64,000 nucleotides of DNA from Sycobia sp. Sy_11 (GCA_018907035.1 JACCIC010000366.1:106817-170816); one strand, 5' to 3'. Positions 1 through 13,254 are shown, numbered from the stretch's first letter. The notes: generated by a model not told the origin, from the letters alone. A program made the numbers and translations.

Positions 1-2008
1 CCAACTTCTCGGCCGCTGTCGCGGTACGTCGGGAGATGGCCGCCTCTCGGCCGCAGCGTAGCTCTGCGGTCTCACCGATTTGGTCGTCGTCGTCGGTCTC
101 GGCGTCTGGGTCTCTACGGGTCCCTGTATGGCCGCTACCTCTTTGACCTTTGCTTTAGCTCTCTTGGTCTTCCTTCGAGTCTCCTTACTATATCCCTCGC
201 TATCGGTTGACTCAGTCCTTCGGCCTCTATCGCTCTGCATGATGGCCGCGACCTTCGTCGCCTTGGCCTTCGCTACGGCGGGAGCAGCACTGGGAAGTCT
301 CATCTTTTCCTTCGCTGGTGGTGCGCTCCAACGGTTCTGGAGCTCCATGGTTCGCTCCATCTCGAGGCCATAGCGTGTTAGTTTGGTAAAATTGGTGAAC
401 GTCTTGCCCACCATGTAGACCTGATACTCTGGTCGTAGGTTGTTGGCAGCGACCATCATCTGTTCGCTCAACAGCGGCGGTCTCAGGAAGTACGAGACAA
501 TGTGTCTGAACTTGGCGACGAAGGTGGCGACGGTCTCGCTGCGGTCCTGGATCCTCGAATAAAGTTTCCTTCGAAGGTCATCCTCGCCCAGCTGGTTGTT
601 GAATCTAAGTCTGAACGCCTCTTCGAAGGCCGTCCAGCTACTGGTGTCTCCGCCCGTATGGGTCGATACCACTGCTTAGCATCTCCCTTCAAGGTACTGG
701 GGATCGCCCTGATTAATTCGCTCTCCGTCAGGAGGGCTGAGTATCGGCACTCTTCGAGGTCCGCGAGGTATTCTTCCCGATACTCCTGGCCGGTCCCCGA
801 GAACTTGACACCCCAATTCTTTAAGATTCTGGCTGGCGAGTGCTGTCCGTAGCCCCGGCTGCTCCCGTGTGAGCACGCACACGGGGGCGAGATTGGCCTC
901 CCCGAATCCCGTTCCAGGCTAGTGTTGCGGACGGGAGTAGGTGGCGGATCTCGTCTCGGCCAATATTTCCGGTCCGTTTGGTCGGAGGACGTTCCCGCGT
1001 CACGGTCGGTCCGTCTTCTGCGGCTCTGCTTTCGGTCCGACCTATTGCGCTGGTCCCAGGTCTGGGAGTCGGTGCACGCGTGGCTTCGGGCCGATCGCAT
1101 CCTCCGTGCTGACTGTCCTCGTCAGACCCCAGGTTTGCGTCGTCATCGACCTCTTCCCTGACGCGAGAGTCAGATACGTTGCGGGCGATGCTCCTACCAT
1201 CGCCGGTCACTCGTTGATTTGCTTGCATCTGAGGTGGAACGCTACGGCGCCGACACTGTTGGTCGAACTGCGTCAGGATTGATCGACGGTCGATCTCGTC
1301 CTGTAACCGTAGCCGCTCTTCTTCATTGCGTTCCATAGCCATCTGGAGTATATGGTCCATTTGTAAATTTGCCATACGTTTTTGGTCTTCCAGACGACGC
1401 AACGACCTCGACTGGTCTGCCAGGCTGACCGTCGAAACAACCCCCGGGTTGATCGTAACCGGCTGGGAGGTTAACGTCGGTATGGTATTTTCCGCCGTGG
1501 TATACTTTGATGTGGTGGTGGTGCATGTTGTCGCTGTGACTGTCACAGCCCTGCCGGGAATCTGCGCGGCCGTGGGCGACGAAGTCCGTAGACTCTCGAA
1601 GGGGTTCACCCCCAACGTCGTCGGCGGGGTTGTTCGTCCCGGAATCTCCAGCTCGTCCAGGGTGGTCATCGGGCGTCCACGCCCACGTCCGGTCCATCTA
1701 CGGCGCTTATCGACGAGAGAGTCATCCACGACTCGGGTCGGGTCAACACCGCGCGTAGGCGACGAGTCCCGGTCTTCCTCGTCCTCCGTTGTCCAGGATA
1801 TCTCCAGGGATGGGTCTTGTTTACGGAGAAGGCGTCTTCGTAGTGTACGACCATCGCCGTGCGTACTTGCACCTAGCGAACTTAAGCTAGCCTTCAGGGG
1901 GTCCTGGTCCAGACGGCGAATCTGACCGTACATAGCCCAGGCCCCATCGTGCTGGTCCATAATCAACTCCAAAGACGCGTTGCTCGTGTCGCTCTTCACG
2001 GACGCCAT
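1..2008 (-). pseudogene. Ty3/gypsy retrotransposon gag, frameshifted and cut by the window edge
   Basis: Structural Gag of an LTR retrotransposon, read leftwards. The likely start is the ATG at 2008 (MASVKSDTSN); the frame is also open upstream to 2137. The first roughly 400 residues are low-complexity and rich in Arg, Ser and Thr. The retrotransposon-gag domain follows: a segment beginning NWGVKFSGTG with acidic LADLEECR and the KGDAKQWYR block lies in one frame (about 650-835), and the rest (AWTAFEEAFRLRF, LYSRIQDRSETV, FVAKFRHIV) continues in another from about 645 to position 1. At least two frameshifts therefore separate the N-terminal part, the early and the late gag domain. No pol is in view on this side. 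GC content is much higher than in the flanking DNA, as is usual for elements in this window. Family assignment rests on gag motif order; clade is not resolvable. Confidence 0.75.
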
Positions 2009-2900
2009 GGTCACTTCTAGAGATTCTGCTTCGTCTATTTGCTTCTGTGTACGATTGCCCTGTTCGAAACGCGATCTGCTTTGCCGTCCGGAATTGTCAA
2101 ACGGAGGCGGGATAGCGGACGAAAAACGGGGGTGCACGTGTGTGGGAGCAAAAGGGGTAGGGGGGCCGAATCACGTGCCAGCGGGATCGTGAAACGACAA
2201 TTTATTTAAATTATATATATTATAAATTTCAAATTAATCTGGCGATTACCTTGCTCTTTTAGTATCTAGAAGGGATCGAATGAGAGAGAAAACAAATTCG
2301 ACGAGCAAAGTTTCAACTATCGGCTTTGTAATACCGTCGATGCTATCTCGTCTAGATATTCCGAACTCATCCGTATTTTGAGTCAATCTTCTTGCAAAAT
2401 TCCACCCGATTGTAGATTTTCAGATTTAATTCTGGTTTATCTTCCTGAAAAAGGAACAACGCGAGGTGGCTGGCAGGCGATCGAGATTATCCGATCGAGA
2501 CAAGCGAAAGATATAAATATATGTAAATGTATAAAAATGTGTGACAACATCAGTGAGTCAAATCAATCAATAGTAAAAAAAAATTTTTTTATAACATATA
2601 ATGGGATCAATAAATGCAACTCAGATCGACACTTAAGTTTAGGGCTTCCATGCCCCAGGCTCGTCTCCCGATTCGGGCGCCCCCTTGAGGGTCGGTCGAA
2701 CTTTACAGGTTCTATTGAAAGATAACAGGCCCTCAGACGACCAATGCCGTAACCCCCTTCGACCTTAGATTTCTCTATCGAAATCTCTGCGCTCCGGCGC
2801 AAACAACAGACGATACGCGTAATACTGTCCACTGTCTATCAAGTTACGATGTACGTTCCCTCGTCAATTTGTCGCGTAATGCCCGTAAATCTCCCTCGAA
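2009..2900 (-). mobile_element. Probable leader and LTR of the gag element
   Basis: Non-coding DNA upstream of gag on the minus strand. It is moderately GC-rich at 2600-2830, has an acceptor-like pyrimidine tract ending in TTTTTCAG near 2450 (minus strand), and grades into plain AT-rich DNA past 2900. I could not fix TG...CA ends or a convincing primer-binding site, so the LTR boundaries are guesses from position only. Confidence 0.3.
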
Positions 2901-3150
2901 TTAAAAAAAAAGGATTTTTTTTCGGTTTGTCAGCTACCAGGAATTATAAAAGCGTCACCCGAAATTGAAAATTTGATAACTAATCAAGAAAATTTATGGG
3001 TGCTCCGTATTTAATAATTAAATTATTAATATTATTGTAAGTGGAGAGAGAGAAAAAAATTTCCACTAACTAAATTCAAAATCAATATACAAACAAAAAG
3101 TTATACGAATCTGCTATTTTCCAAACGTCTCAACCTATATCAATAAGTTA

Positions 3151-4441
3151 TTAGGAGTGTGAATAAGTCTTTCCCGTTTTTTGTAAGAGATGGCGCCACC
3201 AATACTGTGCGAGTATTCAATGGTTACATATGTCATAATCAAAGCTTATTCATATGTCAACAATTCCATACTAACACATTAGTTAAAATTTTTTCGCATC
3301 ATAAATTTTTGATATCGTGAGAATGTCGAAATTTGAGCCGAGTCGACGTCATTTGCGGGAAGTTTCACTTTATTGGTTCAATTTGAAGAAATCTGCTGCC
3401 GAGACGCATCGATTGCTTCAGGAGGCTTATGGAGAAGGTTGTGTCGATGATTCAAGTGTTCGCGGATGGTTTCGACGCTTCAAAAGCGGTGATTTCGACG
3501 TGGAAGACAAGGAGCGTTCCGGGCGGCCGCAAATCTTTGAAGATCGAGAATTGGCGACTTTGCTTGATGAAGATTCTTGTCAAACGCAAGAAGAACTTGC
3601 TGAAGCATTGGGAGTTGACCGAACAACCATTTCCAAGCGTTTGAAAGCCATGGGAATGATCCAAAAGCAAGGAAATTGGGTGCCGTACGAACTGAAGCTG
3701 AGAGACCTCGAACGGCGTTTTTTCACTTGCGAACAGCTGCTTCAGCGACATAAAAGAAAGGGTTTTTTTTCTGCATCGTATCGTGACTGGCGATGAAAAG
3801 TGGATACGTTACGATAATCCGAAGCGAAGAAAATCATGGGGACTACCCGGCCATGCATCATCATCGACGGCCAAGCCAAATATTCATGGCGCCAACCTCA
3901 TGCTCTGTATATGGTGGGACCAGCTAGGTGTGGTTTACTATGAGCTTCTGAAACCGAATGAAAGGATCACAGGCGAGGTCTATCGACGACAATTGATGCG
4001 TTTGAGCCGCGCACTGCGAGAAAAACGGCCACAATACTCCGACAGGCACGACAAAGTTATTTTGCAACATGACAATGCTCGCCCACATGTTGCACCGCCG
4101 GTGAAAACATACTTAGAAACGCTCAAATGGGAAGTCCTACCCCACCCGCCGTATAGTCCAGACGTTGCTCCGTCTGATTACCATCTCTTGAGATTGATGA
4201 CGCATGGCTTGGCTGACCAGCACTTCCATTCCTACGAGGAAGCCAAAAAATGGGTGGATGACTGGATAGAGGCCAAACCGGTCGAATTTTTTCGCAACGG
4301 GATTCGTATGTTGCCAGAAAGATGGGAAAAAGTTGTAGCTAGCGATGGCCAATACTTTCAATAATTCATTTGTAACCATTTTTTCACAATAAAGGCTCAA
4401 AATTTGAAAAAAAAACGGGAAAGACTTATTCACATACCTGA
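3151..4441 (+). mobile_element. Mariner element copy 1 (mauritiana-type)
   Basis: Complete element by its ends: inverted termini beginning TTAGGAGTGTGAATAAG on the left and TCAGGTATGTGAATAAG on the right (reverse complement), flanked by TA at 3149-3150 and 4442-4443. It carries one transposase frame, broken (see next entry). Two further copies of the same family lie at 21274-22561 and 54006-55239 in opposite orientation; by eye all three are nearly identical, pointing to recent amplification. Confidence 0.93.
3317..4364 (+). pseudogene. Mariner transposase, frameshifted
   Basis: DD34D cut-and-paste transposase of the mauritiana mariner type. Visible are the N-terminal helix-turn-helix region (EVSLYWFNLKKSAAETHRLL), a second HTH near TQEELAEALGVDRTTISK, the catalytic region opening with TGDEKW, the second Asp in HDNARPH and the third in SPDVAPSDYH, and the C-terminal PERWEKVVASDG. 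The T run at 3763-3770 has eight T where copies 2 and 3 have four, so the frame breaks between the HTH half (3317-3796) and the catalytic half (3783-4364). The start is ATG 3317 or, more likely, ATG 3323 (MSKFEP), matching the family N-terminus. The slippage-type insertion inactivates this copy. Confidence 0.92.
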
Positions 4442-4443
4442 TA

Positions 4444-7400
4444 TTTTATAACAATTGGTGCTGACTTTCAATTCTACGAAATTCAATTTTACGAAATTGA
4501 ACGAATTAATCGTAAAATTGAACGATTCTATTTTACGAAAAAAAATGCTTATTAAATTTAATACTCCCGTAAATTTTTACAGTATTATAGAAATATTGTT
4601 AACTATGTAATTTATCTTTCTATAATTAAGCAATAACTGTGCATCAAACCGCTGGGATAATCTTTTCCTAATCTAAGTTAGGAAGTCGACATAAAGCACC
4701 TATTAGAATAGTCTGTTTGATTTTCTGTAGCAATTATATAAATGAAATTATTATTGGCTAACAAATCCAAACAATAATAATAATAATATCGTACAAATTA
4801 TACTATAATTATGGTCTGCGGAACATATTTGATTTTATCTGGTTTTAGATTTCTATCATTTCTATCCATTACCATAACTTAAGGATAATTGTACATTCTA
4901 GTATCTCACGAATACTAGAAGTAATTACAAAGTTATCAACGCAAAAAGTAATCTTAAAAATGTATTAAAAATGTAAATCAAAAAAAATATCGATTTTCCA
5001 ATTTATATTCGGCCCAATTCTAAAAATATGAATTTTACCTTTGTTAGGAAATAATTAAAAATAGCAATACCCTTTCATCGTAGATTATATGAATCAATTA
5101 TTATGTGTAACTATAATGCAAAATAATCTCTCCTAAGAGATTGCAACTGCATAGACAACAAAAAAATTAACTATAGTACCAAAAAAAAATTTTGTCGGGT
5201 TCCTGCAGAATAAACTTCATGTATATTTGAGAAAATGTTAATACTACTATATAATTCCATTAATTTTTATGTTTAGCTGAACAAATGATTTGCATATTTT
5301 ATTAGTATCAATACAATTTGTAGAATGTAAAATTTTTTTTTAAAAAAAAGTACGGCAAAGCTCCGATTATTAAGGTAACTCTGAAATCCTTTATTTAAGT
5401 GTACTGGTTAACTAAAATATTTTCTTTGAGTTTGATTTTACTTCTTGATTTTCAATTGATTAGCCAGAAGTAATGCTATAAATCAATACATTATAAAGCT
5501 CCTAACAAAAATCTAATTTCAATATTTGATTAGAATTTATGATATAATTTATAATTAAATGAGAAAAGTTCCAGTACCGACAAATCATATGTGAATCATT
5601 ATATGTATAATAAATACCACCATTTTCGTAAAGTTTAATGCAATTCATTAGAGAAATAGCTAATTTATTTAATTTAAAATTTATCCTATAACTTTTTCAT
5701 TTGTATATGTAATTTTGTAAAATTTTTAATAAATCACGTTAAAGCTTGTATTTTACTTAACTCCTAATCTGTTACTTTCCGTTTCTATCTAAATTCTAAT
5801 TTTAGTAGACTACTCCGACTGTCAATTATAAAAAAAAACGAAATAATCTGTACCATTATATAGTTCATTTAGAAAATAAACGGAAAATATCTATAATGCA
5901 TCGCCGAATAAAAAAATATTATTTTTTTAGCAAAATGGACATCCGTGTTTAACAACAGTAATTTCACTTACTGAAACGACTGTTACCATATATACATAAT
6001 TTTCCTCACCAATGTGAATAGCTTCGAAATTTCAGTAATTAAATTTTTTTTATAAGATTTAATCCAAAAATAAATTGGAAATAAATATTTGTTTAAACTA
6101 TAACATTTGTCAGAAATTCTCAAGAAATTTTCATTAAAAAATAAGTAAATGCATAAATACATACATAATAGTGCTAAATTATTGACCCAATAAATCACCG
6201 TTTAATCATTTGTTTTGTTAACGTAAATAACTGATATCGAGGAACCTTTAATATTTTCCTTTGTATTGCATTAATATCTATTAATTCATTGTCAAAATAC
6301 TCATTTCATTCACAACAATTTTAATGCTATTTATTTATCCATCATGAGAGCTTTTTTGTTTATACATTGAAATTGTATAAATTTCAAGCAGCAGGTGAAT
6401 TACGTACAATATAATTTCATGAAAAATGAAGTTAGTTTAATTTACAAAAAAATTCAAGTAAAAATAAAAGAAATTCATATCTCACTTTAATGGAAAATTT
6501 TCAGAAATTTTTAATAAAAAAAAAATTATGTGACTGCTGCCAAAAGAATTTTAATTCAATCAAAATTTAGTGATCATTTAAATTTAACATAATTTTGCTC
6601 TCGCAATCTTAGGTGAAAATTCAAGAAATAATAATAAGAAGTCAATACGTCAGATATAAATTTACAAGATACGCTATACACATAAATTTATTAAATGAAA
6701 AAAAAAAAATTTATTTAAATCCCTTAACCTCGAATTATAAATGACTCCTGATGTATTGATTAATTTTCTCTACATCTCAGTTATTTATTTTTAGTAATTC
6801 TTAAATAATTACCATAATCTTTAGTAATATGTAGTCAATTGAGGCAAAGTCTTCCTATACATTTACATAAATTTTATTATAATGCAAATTATATCCAGTC
6901 CTAACTATCAATTCAATTAAATAGAAAAAAAAAATCTTCGTTAACTTTGTTTCATAGCAATCCCTGAATGGTGAAAAAAATAACATTTATAATTATTTTT
7001 TTTTTTTATTAAATCCGTGATGAAAATTGCAATTTACTATATAACTAATTTAAAACAAACAACAAAAAGTAAAAAAAAAGTTTTATTTTGAGTAAACATC
7101 TAGTATTTAAAGATTCGAGAAACACAAATTAAGAATCTGACTGTCTGAATAAAATCCCAGGAACTTTTCAATTACAGGAATCATTTCAATTTAAATTATA
7201 TAATAAATAGTATATTGATTCAGGAAAATTCACTACTATCAACTTAATTTTGCGTATGATTTTAAAGTCAACCATAATATTTCTATACATCTAGTCGCGT
7301 ATTGCTATAAACTATGTTTCAAAGGTGTCAGAATTATTAGCGGTATTCAAGCTTAAAATAATTTAATAACATATAAATTTTGTGTTATTTATAATTATTT

Positions 7401-8090
7401 CTTATTGATATTTAATTGAACTTCTTGATTTTTAATTGAATATATCCTTTAATATAATTATTTTTATTTTTTTAACATCTTTTGCTTTAATCAGCATTTG
7501 TGTTTTTGATATTTGATTTTAAAAGAGTAGGAAATTGTATATTGAAACACCCTAAAATTGCGGCAATATTAAAGACTTAAATAATTACTAAAGATTATTT
7601 GAAATTTAAACTTATAAACATTTTTACATTTTATGAGTCAAAATCGATCAATTTGATATTTTATAAAACAATAGACATATTTATTTAAATGAATCTCAAT
7701 AAGTTACCTGAAGCTTTAATAATGTAAATATATACTTCAATATAAGACTTGTTATTTTTCCTTCGCACAGTAGAAGTAAACTCCAAATATCTCAATTTAT
7801 CTCCACATTTACAATTCGAGATTTCCTCTCCCTCACGTTCTTACAACCAATACAAAGATGATGCCTTCCATAAATGTACATTTTTAAATTCATGCGGAAA
7901 AAAAGTTCAAAGTTCGTAAAGCATAGATTTCCTGGGCATGAACAGAAGCCTCATCGTGCATTCTAAATAACTTGCACATAATTATGACGGTAGACATAAA
8001 ATTTGTTTTTCCAATTAGCAATGAGCCTGTAAATATAAACTATTAATTAATTTGTTCAGGTGGAAACTTTTCCCTTGTTTAAAATGAACT
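4444..8090. other. AT-rich DNA without recognisable genes
   Basis: About 3.6 kb of strongly AT-rich sequence with many short poly-A and poly-T runs. Open frames are short (the longest about 70 codons at 5983-6198, minus strand) and have the low-complexity composition expected by chance. I see no repeat ends, RNA gene or element remnant here. Confidence 0.7.
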
Positions 8091-8206
8091 CTTTATCGTT
8101 TCCCTCGTCGCGCACATCCGACCGCACGCGGTCGTATACCGGCACGCGGCCAAGATGGCCGCGCTACGTGGCGACAAATTCAATCTTGCGATTCAGACCG
8201 GCCGGG

Positions 8207-8224
8207 GCCCCACGTTGGACGCCA
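8207..8224 (-). promoter_or_regulatory. Primer-binding site of the LTR element
   Basis: TGGCGTCCAACGTGGGGC lies four bases past the LTR 3' end (CACA, then AAAA). Position and the TGG start fit a tRNA primer-binding site of gypsy-like elements. Confidence 0.65.
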
Positions 8225-8228
8225 TTTT

Positions 8229-9130
8229 TGTGAGGCGGCGAATTACGACCATCCAGAAACAAAATTTAAAATTTTTATAAGATTAAAATCGTTCGCGCAC
8301 ACACACAAAAAAAAATTTTTATCTTCACTTACCTCTATCTCCTCAGAGAAGGTCCCGCAAGCCTGAAAGGGGATGAAATGTATCGGGAAAAGAAAATGTT
8401 CGTCCGACAACAATTTCACTTAACAGAGTTTATTTAGTCCGTTTGTTTCCGCAGTTACACAAAATACTCCGATAACGTACTTATACTACGCCCGGTCCAC
8501 GTGCTCCGCCATCCCCTGACCGCGACTCGCGTCCCGACGCACCTACCGAACTGGGACGACTACGGGGGAGAGGGAAAGGGGGAAAGGAAAGGGGAACACA
8601 AAAAGAAAAAAAATGGAATGGAAAAACAACGACAAAAAAATAAACCACGATGGCGCTCACTGGGTCTGCACGGTCCTCCGGTTCTGGCGTCCACTGGCTC
8701 GTTGTCGGTGCCGGCGTTACGCGTCTTCGAGGATGGAGGCGGCGCCGGTGCTACTGGGGCCGCTCGAATTATTCTCTCCACTGCTGCCTCCGATGGCTTT
8801 CTCCCCGTTAGCTCTTCCCGCTGTCTCCTCTTCTCGCCCAGCTCACGATCTCTCCTCTTTTCTTCTTTATGTTTTATCTCTGAACTTCACACTGCTCTCT
8901 CTCTCTCTCCGACTTTACCTCGCACCTTTCTGTACTGCCAACTTTAGGCCCTCCGCTACCTCTCTTTCTCTTTCTCTTCTTTCCTTTTTTTTCACGACTT
9001 GCGTGCTCGGTGGTTGAGCGCGGAGTCCCGCGCATCTCCCGTTCGCCGGGGAAGAAGGATGGGATAAGGGGGGAGGGGAAAGTTCGGCGACGGCCGACCG
9101 CGGTCGTAACGTGCCGAATACGGGCTTACA
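8229..9130 (-). mobile_element. LTR of a gypsy-type retrotransposon (solo or near-solo)
   Basis: Reading leftwards, the block opens TGTAAGCCCG at 9130 and closes ...CCGCCTCACA at 8229, giving TG...CA ends over about 900 bp. It is GC-rich with abrupt AT-rich flanks. Inside are a polyadenylation-like AATAAA (minus strand, about 8435) and a strong acceptor/donor pair around 8328-8365 (CAG then a short segment then GTAAGTG). A primer-binding-site-like sequence follows the 3' end. Only about 130 bp of leader remain beyond it, so the internal genes are missing. Confidence 0.7.
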
Positions 9131-9439
9131 AAAAGAATCGGTTTTGATGAATTTACGGATATTAAATTTAAATCACAATCTTATATTTTTTTCTAGTAAT
9201 TTACAGGTCTAACGCAAAATTTTTTCTTTTTAGATTACAAATCAAAAAATTATTATAAAATTATTATATAATTATAGTTTGTGCCCTTTATAACAATGAC
9301 AAAAAAAATATTAATTTTCTCTCGCTTGTATAGGAAACTGATTAAGGGCGTTTCTTAATACTAAGCTTTTTTTTCCTTTATACTAACGTTTCAAATTGCA
9401 TGGCATTAGGTAAGAAAATAATATCAAATCTAAATTTCA

Positions 9440-10010
9440 TAGTTATATATACTATTCTTATTTTACTTCTATTATCTCTGTACCTTCTATTATTTCTTAT
9501 TATCTATCTTATTCTATTATCTTTAATGATCTTCTATTGTTTATCATTATCTCTTATCATGTATCTTATATTCTATTATCTTTAACTATCTTCTATTCTT
9601 TATGATTATCTCTTATCATCTATCTTATTCTATGATCTCTAATTATCTTCTATTATTTATCCCTTACTTTTATTATTCTCTATTATTTCTATTATCTTCT
9701 ATTATCTATTATAGTTATATACGCGATTACCTTATTTTATCTCCCTTATGTCTATATCTTCTATCATTTCTTACTATCTATCTTATTCTATTATCTCTAA
9801 TTATCTTCTATTATTATTATATCCATATATACTATTATCTTATCTTATAGTCTATTATCTCTATATCCCTATTATTTTCCATTATCTCTTATCATCTAAC
9901 TTATATCCTATTATCTCTAATTATCTTTTATTATTTATTATCCATATATACTATTATCTTATCTTATATTCTATTATCTCTTATCATCGAACTTATTTCT
10001 TTCCTTTCCT
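9440..10010. repeat. AT minisatellite
   Basis: Degenerate tandem array of a pyrimidine-biased unit of roughly 20-45 bp built from TCTATTATCTCTAATTATCT-like blocks, with higher-order duplication. Open frames across it are Ile/Leu/Tyr-rich by-products and not genes. The flanks 9131-9440 and 10011-11178 are AT-rich and show nothing I can name. Confidence 0.8.
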
Positions 10011-11176
10011 CTATAACAATGTTTTTTTTTTTGATACTATGAGAGAAGCAGGGAAATAATAATAAAAATAATAACATAACTAATACTAATGATAACAATA
10101 ATACAATTTTTTTCAAGTTCAGATGCACAATAATAAAAAAATTCTTAAATTTATTATCAAAACGTAAGAGTGCTCCAAAATTTTGGAGCACACGGAAAAG
10201 ACAGAGACCGACAAGTTAGGTATATATAAAAAAAAAATATTATTCATAGCTGGAAAGCCTTTTTTTTCTTCGTCATGTTCTTTGCCTGTTGAAAATCAAC
10301 GACTTGTTTTTATGTGCATATCTTATTTTTGAGGTTACATATCTTGTCTTTGGAGGTCTTTAATTCATTATCGTTATCTTCGTTATATCTTTATTATTCT
10401 TTTTCTTCTCTTTTATTTTCAACTTGAGTCCATTGAAATTCCGAAATAATTTGCCTCTTAAAGCCGAACTACTATTCTCACCTATATTACTATTCTAGAC
10501 TCCTACAGATTGGATAACGTCTGTAGTCGGTTCTTCGGTATTCGGTATATATTTATTGAATATCTGTCACCTCTTATAATATTATACTCTCCTGACATTC
10601 TGATCTTACTATACAATGTAAGTAGAGATAATAATGTACAACTGATATATATACATAAAGCGTCATACATCAGAGCTTATTTTACTATACATAAGGCGTC
10701 TTAGTCTAAACTTTTACTACAGTTTGAGGCGTCTGAACTTATTACAATGTATTTACTATTACTTTATAATATATAAAAAAATATGTTTCTGACCATTTTC
10801 TATAGTCATACATACATAGAATTTTATATTAAAAACTTCTTTTTAGCCAAAAATACCGGTGGGAAACGATTCCTTAGGTCATAAATAGTAGATAGGCTTT
10901 GAAAAATTATCGATAAAGAAGTGAGAAATAATGTTTTGTTTATTGAATATTCGAAATCTCAATTTAGAAGTAAATAGTGTAGCGGCTGCGCCATACCGGC
11001 AGTTTTCCAACTCACTTGATATTGATATTATTATGTATTAATTTTAATTAAGTAAATTAGACTGTAAGACCAATAGAAATATTTATTATCATAATATATT
11101 GATACAGGGTGAAGCTCATTAAATATTGTACTCCTATTGCTTAGGTCTTCCTGAAATAAGCTCAAATTTTTATGTG

Positions 11177-11178
<2 letters not shown>

Positions 11179-11217
<39 letters not shown>
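11179..11217. repeat. (AT)n microsatellite
   Basis: Pure AT dinucleotide run immediately beside the left end of the mariner-like element at 11220, consistent with TA-target insertion into a TA repeat. Confidence 0.95.
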
Positions 11218-11219
<2 letters not shown>

Positions 11220-12441
11220 TACTACAGTGTGCAAATACCAGTAAGACTTTTCAATCCAGACTTCCCAGGTTTATCGATTCGGACAGATGCTTGTATTTTC
11301 AAGTTGGTGGTACTGTCAGAGTTATCTGTGCCAAATTTCAGGCAATTATCTTTATTTGTCATACAGTTACACTTGTGTTGTGTGAACAAAGAAAAGTTGT
11401 CTTAATTTTTATAATGGCTGAAATTCTTGAACAAGTAGTAGCATTAAATTTTGTGCGCAAAATGAAATATCGGTCGCCGAAACGTTCGGAATGTTGCAGA
11501 AGGCCTTTGGCAAGAAGTCAATATCAAGAGCAAGTGTTTTTGATTAGCACAAATTGTTCAAAGAAGGTCAAGAATGCGTTGAAGACGAACCACATCAAAG
11601 ACGACCAAGAACATTGATTACTAGGCTACACGTCGACAAAATCAAAGAATTGGTTCCGGAAAATCGTCGATTGACTACTTGAGCGCTTACAGATATTGTT
11701 GGAATTTCAAATGGGTCAGTCAACACCATTTCGAAAGACCTTTTATGGCTGAAAAGAGTGAAATCTCGATTGGTGCAAAAAACTCAATGTTTTAGAAAAA
11801 TAGCGTCACATGGAGGTCCGTGAAACGATGCTTTCGGACTAGCAAGACAAATGGAGCGCATAATAATTGGATATGATTACTGTTTAACTGAGATGATTAC
11901 GTATAATTACTATTTGCTTCGATTATCGTGGCGTGGTGCATTACGAATTCCTTCTAACCGGTCGAATGGTTAATAAAGAATATTATTTGATCGTTTTGCG
12001 TCATTTGTGTGATACTATTCGTCTCAAAAGGCCAGACGGAAAGACAATTCTTGGTTTTTGCATCACGATCATGCACCAACACACACTGCATTGATTTTAC
12101 GTAAATATTTTGTCAAAAATTCAACCAATATCGTTCCGCAACGACCGTACTCGTCTGATTTAGCATTGTGTGACTTCCGGCTGTTCAGCAAACTCAAAAG
12201 TCCACTTCGGGCAGATGATTTTGATTCGATGGAAGAAATAAAAGCCGAATCGAAAGAGGAACTGCTCGCGATTCTGGAATAAGAGTATCAAACATGTTTT
12301 GAAAATTGGAAAGAGCATTAGTATAATTGCATTGCATCCGGGAGGGGGAATATTTTTAGGGAGATGAATTAGATTTAGAGGAATAAATAACGATTTCAAA
12401 AGTTATAAATAAAGTCTTACTGATGTGTACACACAGTAGTA
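11220..12441 (+). mobile_element. Decayed mariner-like element, second lineage
   Basis: Imperfect inverted termini, ACTACAGTGTGCAAATACC on the left and ACTACTGTGTGTACACATC on the right (reverse complement), both followed by AGTAAGACTTT and both next to TA. The interior is a heavily mutated transposase. The termini differ from the mauritiana-type copies, so this is a separate, older family. Confidence 0.82.
11414..12400 (+). pseudogene. Mariner-like transposase, multiply broken
   Basis: Starts at ATG 11414 (MAEILEQV). Legible pieces in order: an N-terminal half ending near 11617, then out-of-frame HTH remnants, a METMLSD-like block, a VVHYE/FLLTGRMVNKE-type segment near 11935-11970, and the second catalytic Asp in HHDHAPTHTA (12058-12090, Asn of the usual HDNA replaced by His). 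The C-terminal EEIKAESKEELLAIL follows, then decayed sequence. Many stops and frameshifts; certainly inactive. Confidence 0.8.
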
Positions 12442-13037
12442 TATATATTTCAAATAGTATGGGTATGATATAAGTAGATAGGCTATAGGAAAGATGCTTT
12501 TCGTCATCTTCTTTAAACTCTATCGTAGTTCAGGTAGAGAAAAGGAGGGTAGAAATTGGTACAAATTGCAGTATCAATATTAAGAGCATCGGCAAGAGGT
12601 TGCTCCAATTCCCATAGAAAGTACCACGGAAGACCATAGAAATTTTATTTGATTGTTTGGCGAGATAGGAAAAAAGTCTAGCCACTTATCTCCACAAATT
12701 GGAGGGAATGGTGGTCTGCGTAAAGTACAAAATAGAAGTTCAAATCAAAAAAGCCTAAAGACATTCAGGTGTAAGTATTTTTATTTATTTTTATTTATTA
12801 ATTAATTAATTAATTTATTTGTTATCTAATATTTTGATTTGTTTTATTTGCTTTTATTCTTTTTTCAATTTTTGAATATATGTATTTTTCTTTTATAAAT
12901 TCATTAATTATTTTATTTATTTATTTGTTATCTATGATATTGATTTGTTTTATTTGTTTTTTCATTTATTTAATCAGTTTATGTGCTTTATTTCTTAATT
13001 AATTTATTAATGTATTTGCTTCAATTTTTACTTCCAG
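12442..13037 (+). other. Possible upstream exon and intron of an RS-rich gene
   Basis: A strong donor (GTAAGTATTT) begins at 12781, and a pyrimidine tract with acceptor CTTCCAG ends at 13037, bounding a 257-bp AT-rich intron. The presumed exon before 12781 has stops in the frame needed to join the RS exon, so either the exon has decayed or the joined frame is different. Nothing else is recognised here. Confidence 0.3.
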
Positions 13038-13206
13038 ATTTCATTCATCCATAAGAAAATATTTATCAGGCTCTCGGTCCAGAATTCGCTCCAGACAAAG
13101 TCACAGAAGTGTGAGTAGACGCAGCAGCCACAGCAGTAGCAGGAGTAGTCGCAGCAACAGTGTAATAAGTATTCGAAAGAAAAACGAAAAGAAAAACCAA
13201 AAATAA
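13038..13206 (+). pseudogene. RS-rich exon, remnant of an element accessory gene
   Basis: After the acceptor at 13036-13037, an open stretch encodes a Ser/Arg-repeat tail (SGSRSRIRSRQSHRS, SSHSSSRSSRS) ending in a Lys-rich stop-terminated end at 13206. The arrangement (short intron, RS-coding last exon, then AT-rich tandem repeats) parallels the intact two-exon RS gene at 52384-53177 upstream of Maverick copy A. Sequence similarity beyond RS composition is not clear, so common origin is inference. Confidence 0.45.
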
Positions 13207-13254
13207 TTTCTGAGGAAATTTTATTAACATAAACAATATATATATATATATATA

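Noticed and set aside
821..2192. Plus-strand open frames of up to ~200 codons over the left-edge gag
   Set aside because: Shadows of the minus-strand, GC-rich gag frame; no recognisable motifs.
5983..6198. Minus-strand 71-codon frame with hydrophobic stretch
   Set aside because: AT-rich chance frame without support.
8501..9017. Open frames of ~130-150 codons, plus strand
   Set aside because: They lie within the LTR (8229-9130); composition is low-complexity Ser/Leu/Pro and no motif is seen.
9400..10059. Ile/Leu/Tyr-rich open frames resembling membrane proteins
   Set aside because: Products of the AT minisatellite.
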